Positions 9,579-18,656 of a stretch of 64,000 nt of DNA are shown here, piece by piece. Under the pieces are notes generated by a model. It did no database searches, was not told the DNA's origin, and worked only from the letters and a program-made list of their open reading frames with translations. A program made the position numbers and the translations under genes. The DNA comes from JAICMB01 sp963795935 (lineage in GTDB: Bacteria; Acidobacteriota; Terriglobia; Bryobacterales; Bryobacteraceae), in NCBI GenBank assembly GCA_963795935.1, contig CAWCJO010000020.1, positions 1 through 64,000 of the forward strand, written 5' to 3'. Each line of letters begins with the position of its first letter. Position 1 is the stretch's first letter.

Positions 9579-11231
9579 ATGATTGGTTCCATGAAACAGG
9601 CTTACGAACGGTATGTCGGCGGGTTGAGCCGCCGCGATTTGTTGCGGCGAGGTTCCCTGCTGGCGGCGGCGCCTGCGCTTTCCAGCAGATCGGCCGTAAA
9701 GGCCGCACCGCTGCCGCCGAGCGCCGGCAAACTGCAACTCGCCCCTGACAGCATTTATAGCTCCATCGGCGTCCGGCCTCTCATCAATTGCCGGGGAACC
9801 CTGACGGTAATCAGCGGGTCTCTAGAGTTACCCGAAGTACGGGCAGCAGTGGAATCCGCCGGCCAACATCATGTCGTTCTGGACGAGCTGATGGACGGCA
9901 TCGCGCGGCGGCTCGCGGAGCTGACCGGCGCCGAGTGGGCCTTGGTTTCCGCGGGCTGCGCGGCCGGCATCGCGCACACAACCGCGGCCTGCGTGACGGG
10001 CGGCAATCCCGACTTGCACGTGCGAATTCCGGATCTCAGCGGCTTTGCCAAAGATGAGGTGGTCATTCCCAAAGCCTCCCGCAACGAGTACGACCAAGCC
10101 ATTCGTTCAGTCGGCGTCCGGATCATCGAAGTAGGAGACGCGGCGGAATACGAGGCCGCGCTCGGTCCGAAGGTCGCGATGGTGTACATCATGTCGGGCG
10201 GCCGCATGGAGAATGGGCCGCTGAACTACGATGCCGTCTACGGCCTTGCCAAGAAGAGGAACATTCCCGTGTTCACAGACGCCGCCGCCGAGATGATGAG
10301 CATGCCGAACACGTACCTTCAGAAGGGCTCCACCTTCGTGGGCTATAGCGGCGGCAAGTGCCTGCGCGGCCCGCAGTGCTCCGGCGTTGTGCTGGGCCGC
10401 AAAGACCTGCTGCGGGCGGCTTGGGTTTCGAGCGCCCCGCACCATGGCCACGGCCGCACCATGAAGATCGGCAAGGAAGAGATGATCGGGTTGCTCGCGG
10501 CGGTCGAAATGTGGGCGCGGCGCGACCACCAGAAAGAAGACGAGGTCTGGACGAAGTGGATGCAGACCATCGCCGGTCACGTCTCCAAAATCGACGGCGT
10601 CACGGCTGCCGTCAGGGAGCCTCGCGGCATCGACAATCATAGTCCAGGGCTGTCCATCAATTGGGACCCTGCGAAGCTGGGAATCACGGGCGAAGAGGTC
10701 TCCGATATTCTGTGGACCACGGAGCCGCGGGTCGCTCTCGGCGGCGGTGGGGGTGGACGCGGCCGGCGTGGCCCTTCGAACCAGACCGGGATAAACATCG
10801 TCGCGTATATGATGAAGCCCGAGGATGTCCCCATCGTGGCCGATCGGGTTTTCCAGATCCTCTCGGCCAAGCGGCCGGAGTGGAAGCCGGAAACGCTCAA
10901 AACCCCGGCCGGCGATCTCACGGGACGTTGGGACGTGCGTATCCAGTTCGCCGCCGGCAGCTCGGAACACAGCTTTTTTGTAAAGCAGAACGGCAACCAG
11001 CTCGAAGGGACGCACCAGGGCGATTTCGTGGCGCGCGATTTCCGGGGCAGCATTTCCGGCGACGACGTTCGTATCGCCAGCTCCGTCGGCGAAGCGCATG
11101 GCGCGGCGCTGTCTTACCGTTTCACGGGAAAGATAACCGGCGATTCTATGTCCGGCGACCTCGACATGGGCGAGTATTTGACTGCTAACTGGACCGCCAA
11201 GCGGCACACCTTCGGGCGCGCCAACGGGTAA
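9579..11231 (+). CDS. exported SelA-fold PLP enzyme with C-terminal beta domain
   Basis: Fold-type I PLP protein of the family that includes selenocysteine synthase and D-glucosaminate-6-phosphate ammonia lyase. 550 residues; SD AAGGAG six bases before ATG 9579. Residues 16-42 form a twin-arginine leader (GGLSRRDLLRRGSLLAAAPAL). The PLP core spans ~55-435: aspartate in VFTDAAAEMM (about D234) and the Schiff-base lysine in YSGGKCLRGPQCSG (about K260). After a Gly-rich loop (residues ~385-400) and the end of the core, residues ~445-540 form a separate beta-rich domain (GDLTGRWDVRIQFAAG, FFVKQNGNQLEGTHQG) that looks like a small calycin-type barrel. A PLP enzyme exported with a fused beta domain is unusual; the reaction is probably an elimination or racemisation on an amino sugar or amino acid, but this is inference. 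Confidence 0.8.
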   Translation: MIGSMKQAYERYVGGLSRRDLLRRGSLLAAAPALSSRSAVKAAPLPPSAGKLQLAPDSIYSSIGVRPLINCRGTLTVISGSLELPEVRAAVESAGQHHVVLDELMDGIARRLAELTGAEWALVSAGCAAGIAHTTAACVTGGNPDLHVRIPDLSGFAKDEVVIPKASRNEYDQAIRSVGVRIIEVGDAAEYEAALGPKVAMVYIMSGGRMENGPLNYDAVYGLAKKRNIPVFTDAAAEMMSMPNTYLQKGSTFVGYSGGKCLRGPQCSGVVLGRKDLLRAAWVSSAPHHGHGRTMKIGKEEMIGLLAAVEMWARRDHQKEDEVWTKWMQTIAGHVSKIDGVTAAVREPRGIDNHSPGLSINWDPAKLGITGEEVSDILWTTEPRVALGGGGGGRGRRGPSNQTGINIVAYMMKPEDVPIVADRVFQILSAKRPEWKPETLKTPAGDLTGRWDVRIQFAAGSSEHSFFVKQNGNQLEGTHQGDFVARDFRGSISGDDVRIASSVGEAHGAALSYRFTGKITGDSMSGDLDMGEYLTANWTAKRHTFGRANG

Positions 11232-11412
11232 CTGCGGAATCAACGGCCGGTTCAGTTGGCTCTGGACTCCGCCGATCCGCCCTCCCTCGGGCGCCCCCGA
11301 AAGCGACCAGCTCCACCGGTCCTGAGAAATGCCCGAACGACTGCCGAAACCGCGTGCGACCGAAGGCACGCCTGCGCCGTTAACATGTCGGGACAATGCG
11401 CCCGTCGTCTTC

Positions 11413-12108
11413 TCATTTGCCAAAGACGAGAGTACCGAAGTTTTCCGGCACGTGATTGGGATCGCGATTCACTACACAGGTCGGCTGCCAACACAAAAAG
11501 TGGCGCTGTGGATCTTCGCCTTGCCCGTCGATGCGGTACAGATTCATTCGCCAGCGCGTGCCGGTATGAACATCCGCCGCGCTGACCGACTTCAATGGAA
11601 TTTGGGCGGCGGCATACCAGATGTGCGCTTTCTCGTCGATTCGCGCGGTGGTATGCCAGCCGGAGCGCCAATTGCGGTCGTTATCGTGGCGATCGAGGTC
11701 GATGGCCAGATCGATCCAGTCTCCCGTGGGCGCAATTTCGAACTCCCGGTAATGGCGGATGTTCTCCCAATCGTCGCCTAGAAACATTTCGACCACGTCG
11801 CGATCCCAAAGCTTTCGACGCGGCTGGCCGTTTTGCGGTGGCAGCCACAGGTTCAGCGTTTCGAAAGGACAGACGAACAGCAAATATAGGTCTGCGTCGC
11901 TCCAGAAACCGCGAATCGCCGTTTTGAGGTTCGGATAACGAAGCGCCTTGGAGCAGTCCTTGTCCATCCAGACCGATGGCAGATCGGCCCACATGCGATC
12001 GTTGGGATCGCTGCTGAGTTCGCCTGGCTCGCTCACGTGAGGCGCCGTCATGGTGGCCGTCGGACGCACGACTGTACACGGTTCCTGCGCGGCGAGGACA
12101 GAATGCAA
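11413..12108 (-). CDS. carbohydrate-binding family 9-like protein, N-terminus likely frameshifted
   Basis: 231 residues with CBM9/DOMON-like beta-sandwich features: WADLPSVWMDK, TAIRGFWSDADLYLLFVC, LWDRDVVEMFLG, YREFEIAPTGDWIDLAID, AAQIPLKSV and MNLYRIDGQ. Such proteins bind carbohydrate or act as secreted accessory proteins; no enzyme motif is visible. The only in-frame start is TTG at 12108. A better leader (MVARSASLGGLLCALAF, GTG at 12151) lies in another frame and would join at about 12095-12105 through one indel, giving an exported protein. It lies directly downstream of the broken receptor gene on the same strand, as expected for a receptor plus surface glycan-binding pair. Confidence 0.72.
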   Translation of the reverse strand: MHSVLAAQEPCTVVRPTATMTAPHVSEPGELSSDPNDRMWADLPSVWMDKDCSKALRYPNLKTAIRGFWSDADLYLLFVCPFETLNLWLPPQNGQPRRKLWDRDVVEMFLGDDWENIRHYREFEIAPTGDWIDLAIDLDRHDNDRNWRSGWHTTARIDEKAHIWYAAAQIPLKSVSAADVHTGTRWRMNLYRIDGQGEDPQRHFLCWQPTCVVNRDPNHVPENFGTLVFGK

Positions 12109-12144
12109 GCGCGCACAGCAGGCCGCCTAACGAGGCGCTACGCG

Positions 12145-15100
12145 CTACCACAGAAATTTTGCGCTCACCTGGCCGATGCGCCCGGCAGCCGCCGCGGTCA
12201 CGCGGCCAAAGTTGCCGCTCGTGAAACTGCCGCTGGGGTTGCTGAAATTCGCGTGATTAAAGGCGTTGAAAAACTCCGCGCGAATCAGAAACGACGTACG
12301 CTCGGCGATTCGCGTATTCTTCTCCACGCCGATGTCGAAGTTATCCTGTCCCGGTCCGTAAAAGAAGCGTGGCGCCGCGGTACCCTGTCCCCCCAACGCT
12401 TCCGCCGTGAAGGCGCTCTTATTGAAATATTGATGGTTCGGCGTGTTTCTTACATCGGAAGTAATCACTAGATCCGCCGATGTAATTCGGCCGATCGACG
12501 CCGCTGCCGCCCGTCAGCGAACGATCGCCGCTCTCCGAGAGCGTGATCGGAAAACCGGTGGCAAGCGCGTAATGCCGTTGATGCTCCAACCTTCCGTCAA
12601 ACGCCGGGGCAGCGCGCTGAAAGCTCTTTGAAACGGCACGGAGTAGCTATAGCTCACGACAAAGTTGTGAGTGCAGTCGAACGACGAAATAGCCCGGCCC
12701 AGCTTGAAGTTATAGAAATCCATTGATAGGCGCCGAAACTGGAAGCGTCGTCAATCGACTTACTGAAGGTGTAAGCCGCCAGGAACGTAAAATTGCCGGC
12801 GCGGCGCTGCAGCGTGGCCTGGAACGAATTGTAATTGGAGTCCGCCGCCGTCGCGAGATAACTATTTTCTCCATAATAAACGGATCCCAGCGGCTCTCGA
12901 GTGCCGATGATCTGCGATCCGTTCGGCAGGGTAAACGTCGAGTTTTCCTGGCCCGGGCCGCACTGCAGCGTGCCCGCTTTCACGCCCGAGCCACGCAGAC
13001 TCAGGCACAGCGCGGCGTTGCCGGGATTGGCTTCATAGTGAGAGAAGAGATGGTGTCCCTCGGTCCCTACATAGGCCAGAGGTCAACAAGCGTATTGGAA
13101 GTAAGCTCCCGTTCAATCGAGAAGTTATAGTGTTCCGCATAGGGCAGCTTGTTCGTCGTTACATACCCCGGTGATCTCGTGATCGGGAAAAAGACCGACC
13201 AATCGATGTTCTTGGCGGCCGCGGAACCGGGAACGGGCAGAATGAATGGGAAGCGTTGTCCCTGCGACGTGCCGTCCGCCCTTGTTAGAAATGGCTGATC
13301 GAACAAAGGCGGCGAGATGCTCACCCAATAGAGACCGTAGGGCGCGTCGGCGACCTCTTCGAAAAGACCGGCGTCCTGAATTGCCGTGTAGTAAATGCCG
13401 GCCGCGGCGCGAATGCTGGTCTTTCCAGGGCCGCCGAGCAGTTTACCGAGGAAACCGCCCGAGGCATTGGGAGCCCAGGCAAAACCGAGCCGCGGGCCGA
13501 AATTCTTCCACGTGGTCGGAGCCAGGGTCGACGGAATGCCTTTGTCGCCGGGAAACACCCAGCCGAGAGGCGCGCCGGGAAACTGCGTCGATTGCTGGCC
13601 CGGTACGATCGTTTCGATCTTATTCTGGGTGTCGTACCACGGCATGCTGACTTCCCAGCGCAAGCCGTAATTCAGACGTGAAGTTCGGTTTGATGCGCCA
13701 GGAATCCTGCGCGAACGCGGCGCCGTAGCGCGTGCGCGAATCGAGTACCTGGAAGGATGCCTGAATGTACTGCGCCGGCGCGCCCAAAAGAAAGTCGGCG
13801 ATATCGCTCCCCGTCTCCGAGCCATCGAACGTAGAAATTCCCATTGGGAGCATAGATATTGCGCTCGTTCACCTGCAGATACCGAAACTCTCCGCCAAAC
13901 TTGAGCGTGTGGCCGTTCCAAATCTTTGAAATGGTCTCCGCCGCATGATAGGTGTTGTTGTATTGTCCAAGCGCCTGATTGCTTCGCCCGAAGCTGAAGT
14001 TATTCAAGGAAATCGGCGGCACGGACTGCCAGTTCGACGGGACCGGAGTTGATGATTCCGAGCGTGCCGGGCCGGTAACAAAGCCCAGGCTGGACGAGCG
14101 ATACTTCCGGGTCGGTCGGCTCGCCGCTCAGATTGGCCAGCCGCGTGAAATCGACGCGAGCTTCGTTCACCGTGGTCGGGATTGATCGTGAGCGTATTCG
14201 ACAGAACGAACTGTTGCGCGCGCATATCGGTAACACTGTTGAAGTTGCCATAAGTCGGGCCAAATCCGCTCGGCGTTGAAGTTGGTTGTATCGTCGAAGT
14301 GGTAGTATCCATACCAGCTGCCCGTCCTCTTGGTGAGGAAATCGACGCGCTGTCCCGCTTTATCGTCCCTAATGGTGCTCACCTGGCTGGCAGTAAGATA
14401 TCCGGTCGCGCCAACGTTCGGAACAGGAACGTAATTACTGAGCAGCTTTGCCGATATGGGAGAGATCGCGCTGGCCGGAATCACTCCACCCGGAAACACG
14501 CACGCCGCCGTGGTCGTACAGCTCGGAAGGCTGTAAGGTTCATTGTTAGTGACCGTATAACCCAGCCGTTGTGAAAGCAGCTGCGCCCAATACGGTCCCG
14601 TAACCGTGCCGTTCAGATCGCTGGGATCGAAGACGCCATTGCGCTGGGCGACGCTCGGCAAAACGGTCAGGCTGCTCGAGGAACCTTGGCTTTGACGCGT
14701 GCCTTGATAATCGGTGAACCAAAACAGCTTGTTCTTGATCGCCGGGCCCCCCACCGCGTATCCGAACTGGTTGCGTTTCAGCACCGCGACGGCCGGATCG
14801 AAAAAGCCGCGCGCATCCATGTCGCTGTTGCGGAGAAAATCGAAAGCGGACCCGTGGAAGCCGTTGGTCCCGGACTTAGTGATGGCGTTCATGACGGCGC
14901 CGCTGAAGCGGCCGTACTCGGCGTCGAAGCTGTTCGTGAGCAGGCGGAACTCCGCGATCGAGTCCAGGTTGGGGATGATCTCGGTCCCGAAGTTGACGCC
15001 CTCGTTGACATCGCCTCCATTGACCAGGAACGAATTGGACGACTCGCGCTGGCCGTTAACCGAAATTCTTCCCTGCCGACGCCGTCGTTCCGGTCTCCGG

Positions 15101-15602
15101 AGCTACTCCGGCCTGTATCGAAAAAGATCAATGTAGCTGCGGCCGTTCAAAGGCAGCGCCAGAATTGTTTTCTCCTCGAATACTTCTCCTAATTGCGTGT
15201 TCGAGGTCTCCACCTGGACGGCGCTGGCGCTGACCTGCACCTCCTGCTGCACGCTTCCTACCTCCAGCGTCATGTCGACGCGGCGCTGCTCATCCACCGT
15301 CAACACGATCGGTTCCTCCACCACCCTTGGAAAAACCCGGCCGCGATCGCCTCCACGCGGTAGCGGCCGACCGGCAGCGCAAGAAATTGGTAACGGCCCG
15401 TGATGTCCGTGTTCGTCTGTTGCGATTGATTCGTATCCAGGTTCGTCGCCACGATCGTGGCATTAGGGATGGCCGCCGAACTCTGGTCCCGTACATTTCC
15501 CAATATGGTGGCCGTTACGTCCGCCCAAAGCATGGCCGTCGAAAACAGCAATAGCGTCGCGCTGCAATAGATGCTTGCGAGCAAAAATCTGGGTGTCTTC
15601 AT
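12145..15602 (-). pseudogene. Oar-like TonB-dependent receptor broken by about ten frameshifts
   Basis: All parts of an Oar-like receptor are present in order but split among the three minus frames. ATG 15602 has GGAG upstream and a signal peptide (LLASIYCSATLLLFSTAMLWA). The carboxypeptidase-regulatory domain follows (GNVRDQSSAAIPNATIVAT) to ~15310, then VDEQRRVDMTLEVGSVQQEV (15324-15103) with LPLNGRSYIDLF. The plug remnant VNGQRESSNSFLVNGGDVN appears after two shifts near 15125 and 15070, then MNAITKSGTNGFHGSAFDFL (14892 to ~14260). Barrel parts follow near 14260, 14170, 14020, 13850, 13680-13070, 12980 and 12720, and the C-terminus RTSFLIRAEFFNAFNHANF with GQVSAKFLW ends at 12145. Stops occur only where the frame slips. 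Either a decayed receptor or a badly resolved sequence stretch. Confidence 0.85.
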
Positions 15603-15768
15603 AACGCGTCTCCTCAGTGCGCAACACCGCCCCGAAAAACGGATTCGCACGATGTCGATGGTCGTCACCGCCGCCCGGCTCCGAAATGCGGGGCCCGAAG
15701 CCCGCATTCTCGCGCGGAATCGAGCGCCTTCGCGCGATATTAGTTAAGCATTTATACCCCGCGCGCCA

Positions 15769-15792
15769 CGCAAATTGCAAGTGTTATTTGCG
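15769..15792. promoter_or_regulatory. inverted repeat upstream of the exported RidA operon
   Basis: CGCAAAT (15769-15775) and ATTTGCG (15786-15792) form a perfect seven-base dyad with a ten-base spacer in the AT-richer part of the divergent region between the broken receptor and the RidA gene. It may be a regulator site; no regulator is identified. The remainder of 15603-15881 contains no gene. Confidence 0.35.
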
Positions 15793-15881
15793 CGAAGCGG
15801 CGCGCAATTGTGATAGTATGCGACGCAGAACGAGGCTGGCGCAGTCCGCCCGCCGCATGGTGTCGCAACTCTGGAGGCGTT

Positions 15882-16382
15882 ATGTCCGCATATGCTCTCA
15901 CGCGCCGGCTGTTCACCGAACGATGGCTCTCGCTGTGTTCCGCGTTGACCGTGACCTGCACTGCGCTCCACAAGGGAGCGCGCGCGGCGCCCTACCAGGG
16001 ATCCGACGTTAAGAAGCTGGACTACAACGGGCAGCCCGCGAAAGATGCAATCTCCCCGGTCGTGGTCCACGACGGATTGATCTACGTTTCCGGCCAAGGC
16101 GCCAATGACGCCGGCGCCGCGGACGAGCTCGATATTACGGCGCACGTCCGCCGTACGATGGACAACGTCAAGAAGCTGGTGGAGACCGCCGGCGGCGACA
16201 TGGACCACGTCCTGGAGCTGACGGTTTATCTTTCCACGCTCGAGTTTTATCAGGCCATGAACAAGGCCTATGCTCCCTATTTTCCGAATCGCGCGCCGGC
16301 CCGGTGCACGGTTTCGGTCGCCGGAATTCCAGGACGTTCGCTCGTAGAGGTGAGCTGCATTGCAGCGGTAGTCCGCGCCTGA
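15882..16382 (+). CDS. exported RidA (YjgF/UK114) family protein 1
   Basis: RidA proteins hydrolyse reactive enamine/imine intermediates made by PLP enzymes; relatives have other lyase roles. ATG 15882 is chosen because GGAGG lies at 15873-15877; this gives 166 residues with an N-terminal leader (FTERWLSLCSALTVTC) before the core. Core motifs: VHDGLIYVSGQGAND, MDNVKKLVETAGGDM, ELTVYLSTLEFY and ARCTVSVAGIPGRSLVE, where the Arg of the PAR motif is the conserved carboxylate-binding residue. It is the first gene of a three-gene operon. A predicted export signal on a RidA protein is unusual because the family is mostly cytosolic. Confidence 0.85.
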   Translation: MSAYALTRRLFTERWLSLCSALTVTCTALHKGARAAPYQGSDVKKLDYNGQPAKDAISPVVVHDGLIYVSGQGANDAGAADELDITAHVRRTMDNVKKLVETAGGDMDHVLELTVYLSTLEFYQAMNKAYAPYFPNRAPARCTVSVAGIPGRSLVEVSCIAAVVRA

Positions 16383-16400
16383 AGCGCAATAGGAGAAACG

Positions 16401-16898
16401 ATGGAAAACGAACAGCCTTCAAGTCGACGTAATTTCGCCGCGCGCCTTACCGCGCTAGCGGCAGTCTTGCCTGGCGCGCGCAACCTGCGCGGACAAGACC
16501 GCCCCCCGCGAAATCCTGCTGCCACGGACCAGCCCCAGCCCCAATCGCGGCGGCGCAGAGGCCCCATGGTTCACAACGGACTGATTTATCTCTCCGGGCA
16601 GGGCGCCAACGACGGCGGCCCCGTGCAAGGCGCCGATATCGAGGCCCATACCCGCAAGGTGATGGACAATATCAAGCGGATCGTCGAATCCGGCGGCGGC
16701 ACGATGGAGAGCATTCTGCAACTGAATGTTTACCTCGCGACCCTGGAACATTATGAAGGCATGAACAGCGTCTACCGGACCTATTTCCCAAATGGCGGGC
16801 CGGCGCGCATGACCGTCGCGGTCGCGGGAATCCCCGGCCGCTCGCTGCTCGAAATCAACGGCATCGCCGCAGTCGTGAATCCCAAGCCGGAAGCGTGA
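16401..16898 (+). CDS. exported RidA family protein 2 (tandem paralogue)
   Basis: 165 residues, clearly a duplicate of the preceding gene: VHNGLIYLSGQGANDGG, VMDNIKRIVESGGGTME, LNVYLATLEHYEGMN and ARMTVAVAGIPGRSLLE match it block by block, again with the conserved Arg. The N-terminus SSRRNFAARLTALAAVLPGA looks like a twin-arginine leader, while paralogue 1 looks more Sec-like, so the two could be exported by different routes. A proline-rich linker follows the leader. SD AGGAG lies just before ATG 16401. Eighteen bases separate it from gene 1, and it overlaps the aldose epimerase gene by four bases. Confidence 0.86.
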   Translation: MENEQPSSRRNFAARLTALAAVLPGARNLRGQDRPPRNPAATDQPQPQSRRRRGPMVHNGLIYLSGQGANDGGPVQGADIEAHTRKVMDNIKRIVESGGGTMESILQLNVYLATLEHYEGMNSVYRTYFPNGGPARMTVAVAGIPGRSLLEINGIAAVVNPKPEA

Positions 16899-17974
16899 AG
16901 CGCCGCGGCGGCCGTAAACCTGGTATCCGGCGCGCGCCGCTGGCAGGAGTGTTTCTTCTGCTGTTCGCAGCGGTCGCCTTCGCGCGGAACTACTCGGCCG
17001 AGCAACTCTCCGATCACGGCGTCTCCATCGTCCGCCTTACCGATGCCGCGCACGGCGTGGAAGTCTCGATCGTGCCCTCCATCGGCAATCGCGCATACGA
17101 GATGAAGGTGCACGGAAAAAATATCCTGTATTTTCCGTCTGCCGATCTCGGCGAGTTTCAGAAGCGTCCGCGTCTGTGCGGCATTCCATTCCTCGCGCCA
17201 TGGGCAGATTTGCTGGATGAGCAGGCCTTCTGGGCGAACGGCAAACGTTACGCGTTCAACATGACGCTCGGCAACGTGCGCGGCGAGCGGCCTATTCACG
17301 GGCTGCTCGTCACTTCCCCGCTCTGGCGCGTGGCGCAGGTCGCGGCGGATAAACGATCGGCGCGCGTGACCAGCAAACTCGAGTTCTGGAAATATCCGGA
17401 CCTGATGGAGCAATGGCCCTTCGCCCAGGAGTACGAAATGACGTATAGCCTGGCCGGCGGCGTCCTGGAAGTAAAAACCACAATCGCGAACCTGAGTACC
17501 GAGCCCATGCCCGTCGCCATCGGGTTCCATTCTTTCTTCCAAATTCCGGACGTCCCGCGCGACGAGTGGATCGCCCGCCTGCCCGCCCGCGTACACATCA
17601 TCGCGGACGAGCACAATATTCCCACCGGTGAAATGCGCCCCCTCGACATCCCCAATCCGCTGCCTCTGCGAGGGCGTAAATTGGACGACGGCTTTACGGA
17701 CCTGGAACGCGACGCCGATGGCCGGGCCCACTTCTCGATCGAATCGGGCGGCAAGAAAGTGGAGACCCTCTTTGGACCGAAGTACACCGTCGCCACTATC
17801 TGGCTGCCATCCGCGCCAGACGGCTCGCCTCGCCCGTTCATCTGCTTCGAGCCTCTCACCACCATCATCAGCGGGGTAAACCTGGCGCGCGAGGGCAAGT
17901 ATTCGGGTCTGCAAAGCATACCGGCCGGGGGAGCGTGGACCGAAAGTTTCTGGATACGCGCCAGCGGCATCTGA
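16895..17974 (+). CDS. exported aldose 1-epimerase (GalM-like)
   Basis: 359 residues of the galactose mutarotase superfamily, interconverting alpha and beta anomers of a sugar. The leader (GVFLLLFAAVAFA) places it outside the cytoplasm. Family features: VSIVPSIGNRAYEMKVHGKN, GIPFLAPWADLL, the catalytic-type His in RPIHGLLV and in AIGFHSFFQIP, and the Glu near ICFEPLTTI acting as base. It starts with GTG 16895, which overlaps the TGA of the second RidA gene (GTGA), so translation is coupled. The operon therefore joins two exported RidA proteins with a sugar epimerase, which hints at periplasmic sugar or amino-sugar metabolism. Confidence 0.85.
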   Translation: MKRRGGRKPGIRRAPLAGVFLLLFAAVAFARNYSAEQLSDHGVSIVRLTDAAHGVEVSIVPSIGNRAYEMKVHGKNILYFPSADLGEFQKRPRLCGIPFLAPWADLLDEQAFWANGKRYAFNMTLGNVRGERPIHGLLVTSPLWRVAQVAADKRSARVTSKLEFWKYPDLMEQWPFAQEYEMTYSLAGGVLEVKTTIANLSTEPMPVAIGFHSFFQIPDVPRDEWIARLPARVHIIADEHNIPTGEMRPLDIPNPLPLRGRKLDDGFTDLERDADGRAHFSIESGGKKVETLFGPKYTVATIWLPSAPDGSPRPFICFEPLTTIISGVNLAREGKYSGLQSIPAGGAWTESFWIRASGI

Positions 17975-18656
17975 CGGAAGCGGCCAGCGACCGCGGGCCT
18001 TCGTCTTTCACTCCCGCCCCACCAGGCGAATACGAAGGGCGCCGCCGCTGTTGAGCGGCTCCGCCGACGCGGCATTCGCGACCCCGGTTTCAGCCGCCAT
18101 GAAGGCCGCCACCCATCCCCACCCACGGTGCCGTCCCAGCGCGCAATCGAATCTGGGCCACCGCTACTCCACGAATGAGATCGCCCACGGCGCGCAACGA
18201 TTTCGAAGCGCCCTGACCATCTCCGCGACTTCCTTACCAGCTTGGTATCGCGCCGAAACGCTGCTTGCCCTGGCGTTGCAGAGCGAAGGCACGGGAAAGT
18301 TGCCGCGATCTCGCGCAGGTCGGGAAGTTAGCCGCCGGCCAGCAGGGTCGCGTTACAGGCACGCTCACTGTCGTATACGAATCTCGGGTTAAGGCGGCGT
18401 GCAACAATTTGACTTCGGCGTTAAACGGCTCCTCAGTAGCCGGTCAGGTTGCGAAAAGTATGACCTTCTCCGCCTTCGCCTCGGGTCTCGAGCTTAAAGC
18501 CGGGGTCTTGCGGCTAAAACTGTGGTATCCCGCGGAACGAAAACCCTTCTCGATTGCCGTGGCGTTGGCTGCGGGAAAGAGAGGGTCGCGCGATCGGAAA
18601 TCTTTGCAGCCAAGCGTTAGGCCGAACTGGGCCGTCTGAAAGGAAGTGAACCGCGC
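17975..18656. other. 682-base gap without a convincing gene
   Basis: No intact gene is supported. On the minus strand there are short stop-bounded pieces with protein-like character. One ends at a TGA at 18008-18010 with AEPLNSGGALRIRLVGRE; others lie at about 18100-18330 in different frames. These could be the remains of a decayed gene, but none is recognisable. A plus-strand frame at 18265-18639 has no family signature and no ribosome binding site. Confidence 0.35.

Noticed and set aside
10107..11423. 438-residue minus frame antisense to the SelA-fold gene
   Set aside because: Low-information composition and no family signature.
18265..18639. 124-residue plus frame in the gap after the aldose epimerase
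   Set aside because: No ribosome binding site, domain or conserved look; kept only as part of a gene-poor gap.
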